NCBI RefSeq assembly: GCF_013002715.1
Contig: NZ_JABENB010000001.1
Span: 1,612,001 to 1,676,000 of the forward strand
Length of the DNA stretch: 64,000 bases
Origin: Flexivirga aerilata
Lineage (GTDB): Bacteria > Actinomycetota > Actinomycetes > Actinomycetales > Dermatophilaceae
Reading direction: 5' to 3'
The notes beneath the pieces are model-generated. The model saw nothing but the letters and a program-made list of their open reading frames with translations. It was not told where the DNA came from and ran no database searches. Below are positions 52,726-62,023 of this stretch, piece by piece. Position 1 is the first letter of the stretch. Each line of letters opens with the position of its first letter. The position numbers and the translations under genes were made by a program.

Positions 52726-53585
52726 CCACCGTCATACCGCTCATCCTCGGCGCAGGCCTGTTCTGCGTCTGGTGGTCGTGGTGGCCTCGGCCCGAGGCGG
52801 CCGACCAGGCCCGCCGGGTGACGGTCTGGGACCGGCTCGACGACGAGATCGTGCAGGCCGGGCTCTCCGGACTCGGCCGTGCCAAGCTGCTGTGGGTCTG
52901 CGCCGGATGCGGGGCGCTGGTCTTCGTGCTGGCCATGGCGATCACTGCCGTGCCGGCGGTGGCGCTCGCCTTCGCGGTGATCGCGGCATACGCACCGATC
53001 GCCTGGATGCGTGGGCGGGCCCGCCGGCGACGCGCGCAGTTGCGCGACCTCTGGCCCGACGTTGTCGACCACATCGCGTCCGCGGTGCGCGCCGGACTCG
53101 CCCTGCCGGAATCCCTCAGCCAGTTGGCGATTCGCGGTCCGGAGCAGCTGCGGCCGGCGTTCGCCGAGTTCGCGCACGACTACCGCGCGACCGGCCGCTT
53201 CCACGAATGTCTCGACGCCTTGAAGTCCCGGCTGAGCGACCCTGTCGCCGACCGTCTGGTGGAGTCGCTGCGCATCGCTCGCGAGGTCGGCGGCACCGAC
53301 CTCGGCAAGTTGCTGCGCACCCTGTCGAGCTTCCTGCGGGACGATGCGCGGACCCGCTCGGAGCTGGAAGCCCGGCAGTCCTGGACAGTCAACGCGGCAC
53401 GGCTCGCCGTGGCAGCACCGTGGATCGTGCTGGCAATGCTGGCAACTCGCGGTGACTCGCTCGCGGCCTACCGACAGCCGGCCGGGGTCGCCGTGCTGGT
53501 GGTCGGCACGGCGGTCACGGTGGTCGCCTACCGCATCATGCGGCGCATCGGGCGGCTGCCGGTCGAAGCGCGGGTGCTGCGGTGA
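52722..53585 (+). CDS. tadB: Tad pilus membrane platform protein TadB
   Basis: 287 residues. Membrane spans near 5-20, 58-95, 228-245 and 250-270 surround a cytoplasmic T2SSF domain (about 100-225) with VVDHIASAVRAGLALPESL and a glycine-containing IAREVGGTDLGKLLRTL. Overlaps tadA (ATGA) and tadC (GTGA). The fifth codon is the rare ATA, inside GTCATACC. Confidence 0.9.
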   Translation: MTTVIPLILGAGLFCVWWSWWPRPEAADQARRVTVWDRLDDEIVQAGLSGLGRAKLLWVCAGCGALVFVLAMAITAVPAVALAFAVIAAYAPIAWMRGRARRRRAQLRDLWPDVVDHIASAVRAGLALPESLSQLAIRGPEQLRPAFAEFAHDYRATGRFHECLDALKSRLSDPVADRLVESLRIAREVGGTDLGKLLRTLSSFLRDDARTRSELEARQSWTVNAARLAVAAPWIVLAMLATRGDSLAAYRQPAGVAVLVVGTAVTVVAYRIMRRIGRLPVEARVLR

Positions 53586-54514
53586 TCGCGACCTACGCCT
53601 GGGTGGGCGCGCTCTGCGGCGCACTCGTCGCCGGCGGCCTGATCCTCGTCTTCGCCGGCCTGCCGATGCACCGCCGACCAGATCTCCTGGCGCGCATCGA
53701 GCCCTATGTCCGCGACAGTCCCCGGCCGTCGCGACTGCTGGCGCGGTCCACCGACCAACTGGACGTCAACCAGGTCCTCGCGCCGCTGCTGCGGCGGGTC
53801 GGTGTGGCCGTCGACCACGTGCTGGGCGGCACCGCCTCCGTGCGGCTGCGTCTCGAACGGTCCGGCCAGCCGGCGGACGTCGAAGGGTTCCGGGGGCAGC
53901 AGGCGCTCTGGGGCCTGGCCGCCATGGTGATCGGTGGGTTCTACGTCTCGCTGACCTTCGTCGGCGGCAACGGCTCGGTGCTGCGCGGTGTGGTCATCCT
54001 GGTCGTCGCCTTCCTCGTCGGCGTCATCGTGCGCGACCAGCTGCTGACCCGGGCCGCCGAGCGTCGCGAGCAACAGCTGATGGCCGAATTCCCTGCAGTG
54101 GCAGAGATGTTGGCGCTCGCCGTCACGGCCGGTGAGGGCGCGGCCGCGGCGCTGGAACGGGTCGCCGGACTCTCCTCGGGGGAGTTGTCCGGCGAGCTCG
54201 CCCGCTGCCTGGTCGACGCTCGCGCGGGGTCCAGCCTGCCGGAGGCGTTGCAAGGCCTGGCCGACCGCACCGGATTGCCGAGCTTGGCTCGATTCGTCGA
54301 CGGCATCGTCATCGCGGTGGAGCGCGGCACTCCGCTCGCCGACGTGATGCGCGCGCAGGCCCAGGACGCCCGCGACGCGAGCAAGCAGCAACTGCTCGAG
54401 CTCGGCGGACGACGGGAGCTGCTGATGATGGTGCCGGTCGTCTTCCTCGTGCTCCCGGTCACCATCGTCTTCGCCGTCTTCCCCGGCCTCGACGCCCTCA
54501 ATCTCTCAGGCTGA
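53582..54514 (+). CDS. tadC: Tad pilus membrane platform protein TadC
   Basis: 310 residues from GTG 53582. Membrane spans lie near 5-25, 113-150 and 285-305, with a T2SSF domain between (AEFPAVAEMLALAVTAGEGAAAALE, then LARFVDGIVIAVERGTPLADV). It forms the inner-membrane platform with TadB. Followed after 52 bases by the pilin gene, which has its own ribosome-binding site. Confidence 0.9.
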   Translation: MIATYAWVGALCGALVAGGLILVFAGLPMHRRPDLLARIEPYVRDSPRPSRLLARSTDQLDVNQVLAPLLRRVGVAVDHVLGGTASVRLRLERSGQPADVEGFRGQQALWGLAAMVIGGFYVSLTFVGGNGSVLRGVVILVVAFLVGVIVRDQLLTRAAERREQQLMAEFPAVAEMLALAVTAGEGAAAALERVAGLSSGELSGELARCLVDARAGSSLPEALQGLADRTGLPSLARFVDGIVIAVERGTPLADVMRAQAQDARDASKQQLLELGGRRELLMMVPVVFLVLPVTIVFAVFPGLDALNLSG

Positions 54515-54566
54515 TCGTCCCCGAAACCAGTTGACAAACAACGATATCCATCATCAGGAGGAAGAA

Positions 54567-54794
54567 ATGACAACTATCGACAAGCTGCAGTCCCGTGCTC
54601 TGCTCGCCTTCCACGACGTGCAGGTGCGCTACGCCCGGGCGGTCGCCGAGCGCGAGCGGGGAGACGTGCCCGGCTGGGTGCTGATCACCATCATGACGGC
54701 GGGCCTGGTCACCGCGCTCTGGGCGACCGCGCAGGGCACGCTCACCAGCCTGTTCAACACCGCGGTCCAGAGCGTGACCGGCGGCGGACGCTGA
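54567..54794 (+). CDS. Flp-type pilin-like small protein
   Basis: 75 residues. A charged N-terminus (TIDKLQSRALLAFHDVQVRYARAVAERERG) precedes a Gly then a hydrophobic helix (WVLITIMTAGLVTALWATA), the type IV prepilin layout. The +5 position after the Gly is not Glu, unlike classical pilins. ATG 54567 has AGGAGG a few bases upstream, the strongest such site in the cluster, as expected for an abundant subunit. It probably forms the pilus shaft. Confidence 0.75.
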   Translation: MTTIDKLQSRALLAFHDVQVRYARAVAERERGDVPGWVLITIMTAGLVTALWATAQGTLTSLFNTAVQSVTGGGR

Positions 54795-54798
54795 ACCG

Positions 54799-55200
54799 AT
54801 GCCGACCGGCGGGTGGCGACTGCCCTCCGATGCCGAACGCGGCTCTGCCGTCGCGGAATTCGCGATGGTCGGCGCGCTGGTCGTGCTGTTCTTTCTGGCG
54901 GCATTCCAGCTCGGGTTCTCGCTCTACGTGCGCAACACGCTGATCGAGAACGCCGCCGAAGGCGCCCGCTACGGGGCACGCGCCGACGCGACCCCGCAGC
55001 TGGGTGCCGAGCGGGCCCGCGAGCTGATCGGAGCGAGCCTGTCCGGACGCTACGCACGGAACGTGTCGGCAACCGTCGAGGCCGAGGGTGGCGCGCAGGT
55101 GGTGCAGGTGACGGTGCGTGCACCGTTGCCGATCATCGGCCCGTTCGGGCCATCCCAGTCGTTGACCGTCTCCGGTCGGGCATACGAGGAATCCCAATGA
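54799..55200 (+). CDS. TadE-like pseudopilin
   Basis: 133 residues. The cleavage-type motif is ERGSAVAEFAMVGALVVLFFLAAF (described around residues 13-36), with Glu at +5 after Gly, the TadE hallmark. A short extracytoplasmic domain follows. Four bases after the pilin gene and overlapping the next gene by four. Confidence 0.87.
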   Translation: MPTGGWRLPSDAERGSAVAEFAMVGALVVLFFLAAFQLGFSLYVRNTLIENAAEGARYGARADATPQLGAERARELIGASLSGRYARNVSATVEAEGGAQVVQVTVRAPLPIIGPFGPSQSLTVSGRAYEESQ

Positions 55201-55679
55201 TACGCAACGCTTTTCGCCATACCTGCGCGCGAGTCCGGCGACGAGTGGGGGACGGGGAGCGCGGTAGTGCGCTGGTCGAGTTCATCGTGATCGGGGTGCT
55301 GCTCACCCTGCCGGTCTTCTACCTGGTGATCACCCTCGCCAGGCTCCAGGCCGGCACGTATGCCGTGGCCGCCGCCGCGCGGGAGTCGTCGCGGATGTTC
55401 GTCACGGCGCCCTCGGACGCCGCCGGTGCCACCCGGTCGCAGGCAGCGGCGGCGTTGGCCTTCCGCGACCAGGGGTTCGGCGGGCAGGGGAGCGTGCGGG
55501 TCGCGTGCACGCGCAGCCCGTGTCTCAGCCCGGACGGCACGATCGACAGCGCGGCCGACCTCGACGTGCCGCTGCCGCTGATCCCGGACTTCCTGCGCGG
55601 CGCCGTCCCGTCGTCGGTGCACCTGCACTCGCGGCACGCCGAGTCCGTCGACCGCTACCGCGCTCCGGGCACGCCATGA
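55197..55679 (+). CDS. Second TadE/TadF-like pseudopilin
   Basis: 160 residues. GERGSALVEFIVIGVLLTLP near residue 21 again shows Gly then Glu at +5 and a hydrophobic helix. The mature part contains one Cys pair (CTRSPC). Overlaps both neighbours by four bases, so it is made with the other minor pilins. Confidence 0.85.
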   Translation: MIRNAFRHTCARVRRRVGDGERGSALVEFIVIGVLLTLPVFYLVITLARLQAGTYAVAAAARESSRMFVTAPSDAAGATRSQAAAALAFRDQGFGGQGSVRVACTRSPCLSPDGTIDSAADLDVPLPLIPDFLRGAVPSSVHLHSRHAESVDRYRAPGTP

Positions 55680-56176
55680 GCGCCCATCACCCCACGCGCA
55701 GCGCGCGTTCCGCGGTGCGGGCGCGGCTGCCGGGACGCGGTGACGACGCCGGCCGGGTCGTGCTGCTGATCGCGGGGCTCTTCGCCGTGCTCGGCATGCT
55801 GATCGTCGGCGGGATCAACGTGACCGCACTGCAGCTGGCCCGGGTGCACGTGCTGGACGCGGCCGATGCCGCGGCGGCCGACGCGGCCGACTCGGTCGAC
55901 GAAGCCGGCATCTACCGCGGCGGCGTCGGTGAGCAGCTGCGCCTCTCCGATGCCGACGTGCGCACCACCGCGACCCGCAGCCTGGCCGGTCAGCCGGTCC
56001 CCGCTCACGTGCTCGGCTGGCAGGTTGCCGGCGGGGCGGTCGCCGCGGACGGCCGGACGGCGGTCGTGCGAGTGAGTGCCGTCGTACGGCCGCCGATGCT
56101 GGCGGGTCTCTGGTCCGGGGTCTTCGGTGACGTGCACGTGTCGGTGCAGTCGCGCGCCCGCGCCGACGTCGGCTGA
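55676..56176 (+). CDS. TadG-like pilus-associated protein
   Basis: 166 residues. One membrane span near 27-50 ([20 protein letters not shown]) follows DDAGR, resembling the TadG/Flp-assembly N-terminus, and then a region rich in Ala/Asp ([19 protein letters not shown]). No VWA domain, so it is shorter than classical TadG. Last gene of the cluster. Confidence 0.75.
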   Translation: MSAHHPTRSARSAVRARLPGRGDDAGRVVLLIAGLFAVLGMLIVGGINVTALQLARVHVLDAADAAAADAADSVDEAGIYRGGVGEQLRLSDADVRTTATRSLAGQPVPAHVLGWQVAGGAVAADGRTAVVRVSAVVRPPMLAGLWSGVFGDVHVSVQSRARADVG

Positions 56177-56234
56177 TCGCGCTCAGATCGCCGCGGTTCG
56201 CCGCACCGGTAGCGACGCCGTACCCTGTGAGGTT

Positions 56235-57344
56235 GTGGCTACCGACTTCCCCGCAGAGATCAAGGCGTTGCGCACGACCATGGGCTCCGTCCGTGACGTG
56301 ACCGACCTCGACACGCTGCGCACCCAGATCGCCGACCTCGAGCAGCAGTCGGCCGCGCCGGGCCTGTGGGACGACCCGGAGTCGGCGCAGCAGATCACCA
56401 GCCAGTTGTCGCGCGCCAACGCCGAGCTGGAGCGGGTCGAGACGATGGACAACCGCATCGACGACCTCGAGGTGCTGGTCGAGATGGGCCAGGAGGAGAA
56501 CGACGCCGACACCCTGGCGGAGGCCGAGAAGGAACTCACCGACCTGCAGAAGGCGGTCGGCGAGCTCGAGGTGCGCACGCTGCTGTCGGGGGAGTACGAC
56601 CAGCGTGAGGCCGTCATCACGATCCGCGCCGGCGCCGGTGGTGTCGACGCAGCCGACTTCGCCGAGATGCTGCTGCGGATGTACCTGCGCTGGGCCGAGC
56701 GGCACGGCTACCCGACCAAGGTCATGGACACCTCGTATGCCGAGGAGGCCGGCCTCAAGTCGGCCACCTTCGAGGTCAACGTGCCCTACGCCTACGGCAA
56801 CCTGTCGGTCGAGGCCGGCACGCACCGCCTCGTGCGGATCAGCCCGTTCGACAACCAGGGCCGCCGGCAGACCAGCTTCGCGGCGGTCGAGGTGATCCCG
56901 CTGATCGAGCAGACCGACTCGATCGAGATCCCGGAGAACGAACTCAAGATCGACGTCTTCCGCAGCTCCGGCCCCGGCGGCCAGTCGGTCAACACCACCG
57001 ACTCGGCAGTGCGTATGACGCACATCCCGACCGGCACCGTGGTGTCGATGCAGAACGAGAAGAGCCAGATCCAGAACCGCGCCGCCGCCCTTCGCGTCAT
57101 GCAGTCGCGGCTGCTGCTGCTGAAGCGCGAGGAAGAGGCCAAGCAGCGCAAGGAGCTGGCCGGCGACTCCACCGCGAGCTGGGGCGACCAAATGCGTTCC
57201 TACGTGCTGCACCCCTACCAGATGGTCAAGGACCTGCGCACGGAGTACGAGGTCGGCAACACCTCCGGCGTCTTCGACGGCGACATCGACGCGTTCATCG
57301 AGGCCGGCATCCGCTGGAAGCGCAACCAGGAACGCGCCGCCTGA
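56235..57344 (+). CDS. prfB: Peptide chain release factor 2
   Basis: 369 residues. SPF (203-205), which reads the UGA/UAA stop codons, and GGQ (248-250, [10 protein letters not shown]), which triggers hydrolysis, are both present. N-terminal helices carry [11 protein letters not shown]. The frame is continuous, with no programmed UGA frameshift site as in E. coli. GTG 56235 is 8 nt after TACCCT (56221-56226), pointing to a leaderless message. It precedes ftsEX and smpB, a common actinobacterial order. Confidence 0.95.
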   Translation: MATDFPAEIKALRTTMGSVRDVTDLDTLRTQIADLEQQSAAPGLWDDPESAQQITSQLSRANAELERVETMDNRIDDLEVLVEMGQEENDADTLAEAEKELTDLQKAVGELEVRTLLSGEYDQREAVITIRAGAGGVDAADFAEMLLRMYLRWAERHGYPTKVMDTSYAEEAGLKSATFEVNVPYAYGNLSVEAGTHRLVRISPFDNQGRRQTSFAAVEVIPLIEQTDSIEIPENELKIDVFRSSGPGGQSVNTTDSAVRMTHIPTGTVVSMQNEKSQIQNRAAALRVMQSRLLLLKREEEAKQRKELAGDSTASWGDQMRSYVLHPYQMVKDLRTEYEVGNTSGVFDGDIDAFIEAGIRWKRNQERAA

Positions 57345-57434
57345 TCAGCTCCGGCGGCTCAGCTCCGGCAACCCGGCGGGGTCCGCGGCGGCGCCGTCAT
57401 ACGTGATCTGACTGCGGCCGTAACTGGCCGCGCC

Positions 57435-58208
57435 TCAGGCGCCGGGGCAGCTGGGCGCCTTCTTGAGGGCCGCGGCTGCGGACTCGTAGTCCTTCAGCGG
57501 CTTCTTCGCGGCGCTGATGCGGTTGAACCACTCGCCGTAGTAGGCGCTCGGGTCGTGCTGCTTCTGCATCGTGTGGGTCATCTGGACCTGGTGCTCCTTC
57601 CACTGGGAGTTGAGCACCGAGCCGGTCGACGCAACCTTGGCGAGCGCGCTCGCCCGGTTGCTGCACTGCTCCATCGGCGTGCGGTCGGCGGCCGGGACCG
57701 AGGCGGTGCCGTCACAGCCGGCGGCCTTGTCGTAGGCGGTCTTGTCGGAGTCGAACGTCTTGACGTGCCCCGGGCCGGCCGCCTTGGTGTCGGCCCAGAC
57801 CTTCTTCGCTGTGGCCTCCGACACCTTGCCGGCGTCGTAGTCGATCTGGGTGTAGACGTGGCCGGACCAGTCCTTGTAGACCGCGTCGGCGGCCTTGGCG
57901 AGGCTGTCGCCGGCCGCGACCTTGGCGCGGCATCCGGTCAGCGCGGCCGACGCCCCGGCGTCGCCGGTCGGGCTCGTGTCGGTGCCGGGGCTGGTGGTGT
58001 CGCTCGCTCCGTCCGGGGCGGGCGCGGTCTCGCCGCTCGACGACGAGCCGGCGTTGGTGGGTGAGTTGTCGCGATTGACCCCGAACGCCCAGCCGCCGAT
58101 GCCTGCGGCGAGCAGCACGGCGATCACCGCCGCCACCAGCCAGCCGCCCTTGGCCCCGCCCCCTGCACTACCGGCCGCTCTGTGCCGGCCCCTGCTCCTG
58201 TCCGTCAC
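57435..58208 (-). CDS. Membrane-anchored hypothetical protein
   Basis: 257 residues. A cytoplasmic basic start is followed by a single membrane span (about 20-43, GGWLVAAVIAVLLAAGIGGWAFGV), a Ser/Thr/Pro/Gly linker to about 95, then an external domain with five to six cysteines (TGCRAK, AAGCDG, EQCSNR, PSCPG). No family is recognised. GTG 58208 has AGGGAG six bases upstream. It is divergent from ftsE and converges with prfB; a weak GCGGCC/GGCCGC hairpin (57414-57431) lies between. Confidence 0.65.
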   Translation of the reverse strand: MTDRSRGRHRAAGSAGGGAKGGWLVAAVIAVLLAAGIGGWAFGVNRDNSPTNAGSSSSGETAPAPDGASDTTSPGTDTSPTGDAGASAALTGCRAKVAAGDSLAKAADAVYKDWSGHVYTQIDYDAGKVSEATAKKVWADTKAAGPGHVKTFDSDKTAYDKAAGCDGTASVPAADRTPMEQCSNRASALAKVASTGSVLNSQWKEHQVQMTHTMQKQHDPSAYYGEWFNRISAAKKPLKDYESAAAALKKAPSCPGA

Positions 58209-58384
58209 GGTTGTCTCCCTCTCTGCGCGTCGCTGCGCCGCACCAACCTTAGCCACCTGTCCAGAACTGTGCACAGGATCGGTGCGTCGGTCGTTCGTTC
58301 GGCGCGCCTGCAGGACCGCGGTCGTGCCGCGTCATACGGTGTTGACGCCCACCCCGCTGACCATGAAATGGCCTCCCCGCGCAC

Positions 58385-59113
58385 ATGATTCGTCTCGAAC
58401 ACGTCACCAAGAGGTATGACGCGGGCGGCGCACCCGCGCTGGACGACGTGACCTGTGAGATCACCCGCGGCGAGTTCGTCTTCGTGGTCGGCACGTCGGG
58501 TTCGGGCAAGTCGACGCTGATGCGGCTGGTCACCCGTGAGGTGTCGCCGACGAAGGGTTCGGTGCTGGTCGCCGGTCGTGACCTGGTGGCGTTGCCCGAT
58601 CGGCAGGTGCCGGCGTTGCGCCGGGAGATCGGCGTGGTCTTCCAGGACTTCCGGCTGCTGGAGGGCAAGACTGTCTACCAGAACGTCGCGTTTGTGCTGC
58701 GGGTGCTCGGCACCAAGCGGCACCGGATCAAGCAACTCGTGCCGGAGACGCTCGACCTGGTCGGGCTGGACGGCAAGGCCGGCCGGTTGCCGCACGAACT
58801 CTCCGGTGGCGAGCAGCAGCGCGTCGCCATCGCCCGTGCGGTGGTCAAGAAGCCGCCGATCCTGCTCGCCGACGAGCCGACCGGAAACCTCGACCCCGAG
58901 ACCAGCGCGGAGATCGTCACGGTGCTCGACCGCATCAACAAGACCGGCACGACCGTCGCGATGGCGACCCACGACCAGGGCATCGTCGACGACTTCCGCA
59001 AACGGGTGCTCGAGCTGTCCGACGGCGTCCTCGTGCGCGACGAGGCGAGCGGCGGCTACACCCGCGGTCTCCCGGCGTATGACGAGACCCGCGCCAGGGA
59101 GGGCGACGCCTGA
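58385..59113 (+). CDS. ftsE: Cell division ATP-binding protein FtsE
   Basis: 242 residues. The start [15 protein letters not shown], Walker [10 protein letters not shown] (about 37), [20 protein letters not shown] (Q-loop), signature [14 protein letters not shown], Walker [13 protein letters not shown] and the switch THD are all typical of FtsE. With FtsX it transmits ATP-driven signals to peptidoglycan hydrolases during division. It overlaps ftsX by one base. Confidence 0.95.
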   Translation: MIRLEHVTKRYDAGGAPALDDVTCEITRGEFVFVVGTSGSGKSTLMRLVTREVSPTKGSVLVAGRDLVALPDRQVPALRREIGVVFQDFRLLEGKTVYQNVAFVLRVLGTKRHRIKQLVPETLDLVGLDGKAGRLPHELSGGEQQRVAIARAVVKKPPILLADEPTGNLDPETSAEIVTVLDRINKTGTTVAMATHDQGIVDDFRKRVLELSDGVLVRDEASGGYTRGLPAYDETRAREGDA

Positions 59114-60033
59114 TGCGGGTGACGTTCCTGCTCGGCGAGGTCGCCAACGGCATCCGCCGCAACGCCTCGATGATCATCTCGGTCGTGCTCGTGTCGATGA
59201 TCTCGCTGTTCTTCCTCGGCGCCGGCCTGCTGGCGCAGCGCGAGGTGAGCGTGGCAAAAGGCTTCTGGTACGACAAGATCCAGGTCTCGATCTTCTTCTG
59301 CACCAACCAGTCCACCCAGGTGCAGTCGTGCACCGGCGGCGCCGCGACCAAGGCCCAACAGGACCAGGTGAAGAGCCAGCTCGACGGCATGAAGCCCCTG
59401 GTCGAACGCGTCTACTACGAGTCCTCGGCCGACGCCTACCAGCGCTTCAAGCAGCAGTTCCGCAACAGCCCCTACCTGTCCGACGTGTCGGCGGATTCGC
59501 TGCCTGCGTCATACCGGGTGAAACTGTCGGATCCGGACAAGTACTCCGACGTGGTCGACGCCTTCCGGGGGCAACCCGGGGTCGAGGCGGTGAGCGACCA
59601 GAGCCGGGTGCTCGGCACGTTCTTCAAACTGCTCAATGTCGTCAGTGTCGGTGCCGTCGGCCTGGCGGCGGTGATGGTGATCTGCGCAATCCTGTTGATC
59701 ACCACCACGATTCGTCAGGTCGCCTACTCCCGCAGGCGGCAGGTCAGCATCATGCGGCTGGTCGGGGCCTCGGCGACGGTGATCTATCTGCCGTTCGTGA
59801 TGGAGATCCTCGTCGCGACGCTGCTCGGCGCGGCGCTGGCGATCGGTCTGCTCTGGGCGCTGGTGCATTACGGCGTCGAGGGCCTCTTCAACACCCGCGG
59901 GTCCGGTGGCGACCTGGTCAGCATGATCGGCACCCAGGACGTGTGGGACTTCGCGCCGTGGCTCGTGGCCGGCGCCATCGTGATCGCGCTCGCCACGGCG
60001 TGGTTGACCCTCCGACGGTTCCTGCGGGTGTAG
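59113..60033 (+). CDS. ftsX: Cell division protein FtsX
   Basis: 306 residues. First membrane span near 21-43 (MIISVVLVSMISLFFLGAGL), a large extracytoplasmic loop (about 45-175, with two Cys), then three spans (about 178-200, 222-250, 275-300). The FtsX core reads RQVAYSRRRQVSIMRLVGAS. The loop should contact the secreted hydrolase encoded next. Residue 133 is a rare TCA codon in GTCATACC. Confidence 0.95.
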   Translation: MRVTFLLGEVANGIRRNASMIISVVLVSMISLFFLGAGLLAQREVSVAKGFWYDKIQVSIFFCTNQSTQVQSCTGGAATKAQQDQVKSQLDGMKPLVERVYYESSADAYQRFKQQFRNSPYLSDVSADSLPASYRVKLSDPDKYSDVVDAFRGQPGVEAVSDQSRVLGTFFKLLNVVSVGAVGLAAVMVICAILLITTTIRQVAYSRRRQVSIMRLVGASATVIYLPFVMEILVATLLGAALAIGLLWALVHYGVEGLFNTRGSGGDLVSMIGTQDVWDFAPWLVAGAIVIALATAWLTLRRFLRV

Positions 60034-60042
60034 GGAGTGCGT

Positions 60043-61392
60043 ATGTCGTTCGCGCGCAACACGATCCGGCGTCGCGTCGTCGGCACCGCGACGGGCGCGG
60101 TGCTGGTGGCGCTGTTGGCGACGGCCGGGCAGGGCGCGCAGGCGAGCCCCGACCCCAAGAAGCCGCAGCAGTCGAGCGTCGACAAGCAGAAATCAACAGT
60201 CGACAAGAAGATCAGCGACACCCAGGCCAACCTCGACGACACCTCCGCCAAGCTGATCAACGCCAACAACGCGCTGACCGCCACCAACGCGAAGGTGAAG
60301 ACGGCGCAGACCAACCTGACCAACGCCAACACCAACCTGACCAACGCGCAGAACCACCTGTCCGACATGCGCGCGCAGCTGGCGATCGCCCAGGCCGACG
60401 AGACCAAGAACCAGAAGGACCTGGCGACCAACACCAAGCAGCAGGCCAAGTCGAAGGTGCTGGTCGGCGGCATCGCCCGGCAGAGCTATATGTCGGGCGG
60501 TCTCGGCAACTGGGAGCTGACCCTCAACGTGCTCTCGGGCACGGGCGACGCGACCTCCCAGCTGTCGCTCGCCGACGTCGTCATGCGGCAGCAGAGCGGG
60601 GTCCTCACCCGGCTCGCCAGTGAGCAGGCCGCGGGCACCGCCGCCGACGACCGGCTGAGCGCGACCCGGCGGCGCATCTCGACTCTTACGGTGCAGGCGA
60701 GCAACGCCGAGACCAATGCCAAGACCGCGCAGACCAATGCGACCAACGCCCGCAACGCGTTGCTGACCCTGCAGAAGACGCAGCGGACGCAGCGTGACAA
60801 CCTGCAGAAGCAGAAGACCGCCGAACTCGCCGACCTGAAGTCGCAACAGGCCGAGTCGGCGCGGCTGGCGGGCGTCATCCGGGCCCGCAACATCGCCGCG
60901 GCCAAGGCGGCGAAGCGCCCGCCGCAGACCGCCACCCAGCCGGCGAAGCCGCCGGCGCAGGCGGCCGCCGCCGGCAAGTCCTCCGGTGGTGGGGTGCTCG
61001 CCGCGCCCATGCCGCTCGGTGCGGTCGTCTCCGGCTTCGGCTGGCGGGTCAACCCGGTGCTCGGCGTACGCCTGCTGCACGAGGGTGACGACTTCCCCTA
61101 CGCCTGCGGCACACCGGTGTATGCCGCGGGCAACGGCACCGTCGTGCAGGCCAGTTACGACAGCGTCGGCGGCAACCACGTGCTGATCGACCACGGTTAT
61201 CTGGGCGGCACCAACCTGGCGAGCTACTACGCCCACTTCCAGTCGGCGGCCGTGGTGTCGGCGGGGCAGAAGGTGTCGCGCGGGCAGCTCATCGGTTATT
61301 CGGGCACCACCGGGCGCTCGACCGGGTGCCACATGCACTTCGGGGTGCTGGCCAACGGTGCTTACGTCAATCCGGCGCCCTGGATCAGCTGA
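60043..61392 (+). CDS. Secreted coiled-coil M23 peptidase (EnvC/RipC-like partner of FtsEX)
   Basis: 449 residues. Signal peptide to about residue 35 (GAVLVALLATAGQGAQA). A long coiled coil follows (about 45-285) with Asn/Thr/Ala-rich heptads, then an Ala/Pro linker and the LytM/M23 domain (about 320-449). Zinc ligands are HEGDD and CHMHFGV, plus YYAHF. Genes for such hydrolases follow ftsX widely, so it is probably activated by FtsEX. ATG 60043 follows GGGAG five bases before it; the GTG at 60037 is an alternative. Confidence 0.9.
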   Translation: MSFARNTIRRRVVGTATGAVLVALLATAGQGAQASPDPKKPQQSSVDKQKSTVDKKISDTQANLDDTSAKLINANNALTATNAKVKTAQTNLTNANTNLTNAQNHLSDMRAQLAIAQADETKNQKDLATNTKQQAKSKVLVGGIARQSYMSGGLGNWELTLNVLSGTGDATSQLSLADVVMRQQSGVLTRLASEQAAGTAADDRLSATRRRISTLTVQASNAETNAKTAQTNATNARNALLTLQKTQRTQRDNLQKQKTAELADLKSQQAESARLAGVIRARNIAAAKAAKRPPQTATQPAKPPAQAAAAGKSSGGGVLAAPMPLGAVVSGFGWRVNPVLGVRLLHEGDDFPYACGTPVYAAGNGTVVQASYDSVGGNHVLIDHGYLGGTNLASYYAHFQSAAVVSAGQKVSRGQLIGYSGTTGRSTGCHMHFGVLANGAYVNPAPWIS

Positions 61393-61459
61393 CCCCGGCC
61401 GGCGGGCGACCCGGCACTGACGCGGGAATCCAGTTGCGCCGCCTCCGTAAACTGGTGGG

Positions 61460-61957
61460 ATGGCCAAGAACGCGAAGAAGTCGGCGAAGAACGAGCCGGC
61501 CAAGAAGGTCGTCGCGACCAACCGCAAGGCGCGTCACGACTACCTGATCGAGGACACCGTCGAGGCGGGCCTGGTGCTGACCGGCACCGAGGTCAAGAGC
61601 CTGCGGATGGGTCGCGCGTCCCTGGTCGACGGTTTCGCCTCCGACCGGGGCGGTGAGCTCTGGCTGGAGAACGTCCACATCCCGGAGTACCTCAACGGCA
61701 CCTGGACCAACCACTCGGCCCGGCGCCGGCGCAAGCTGCTCATGCACCGCCACGAGATCGAGAAGCTGCTCGGCAAGTCCCGCGAGGCCGGCCACACGCT
61801 CATCCCGCTGTCGATGTATTTCAGCGACGGCGGACGGGTGAAGGTCGAGATCGCGCTCGCCAAGGGCAAGCGGCAGTATGACAAGCGGCAGGCGCTGCGC
61901 GAGCGGCAGGACCAGCGCGAGGCCGAGCGCTCGATGTCGCTGCGCCGCGCGCACTGA
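61460..61957 (+). CDS. smpB: SsrA-binding protein SmpB
   Basis: 165 residues. [28 protein letters not shown] and [21 protein letters not shown] are diagnostic, and the basic tail ([18 protein letters not shown]) matches the tmRNA-binding helix. It rescues stalled ribosomes together with tmRNA; the ssrA gene is not in the window. ATG is six bases after TAAACT (61448-61453), a leaderless arrangement. The N-terminus is Lys/Ala-rich. Confidence 0.95.
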   Translation: MAKNAKKSAKNEPAKKVVATNRKARHDYLIEDTVEAGLVLTGTEVKSLRMGRASLVDGFASDRGGELWLENVHIPEYLNGTWTNHSARRRRKLLMHRHEIEKLLGKSREAGHTLIPLSMYFSDGGRVKVEIALAKGKRQYDKRQALRERQDQREAERSMSLRRAH

Positions 61958-62023
61958 CGGCGTCCCTCACCGGCCACTTGCCGCTGTCGGCCACGTCACA
62001 GCTTCGCGGCTTATGCTCGGGGA

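Noticed and set aside
56235..57344. Programmed frameshift in prfB
   Set aside because: The frame is continuous from the GTG start; no in-frame UGA with a slippery site is present.
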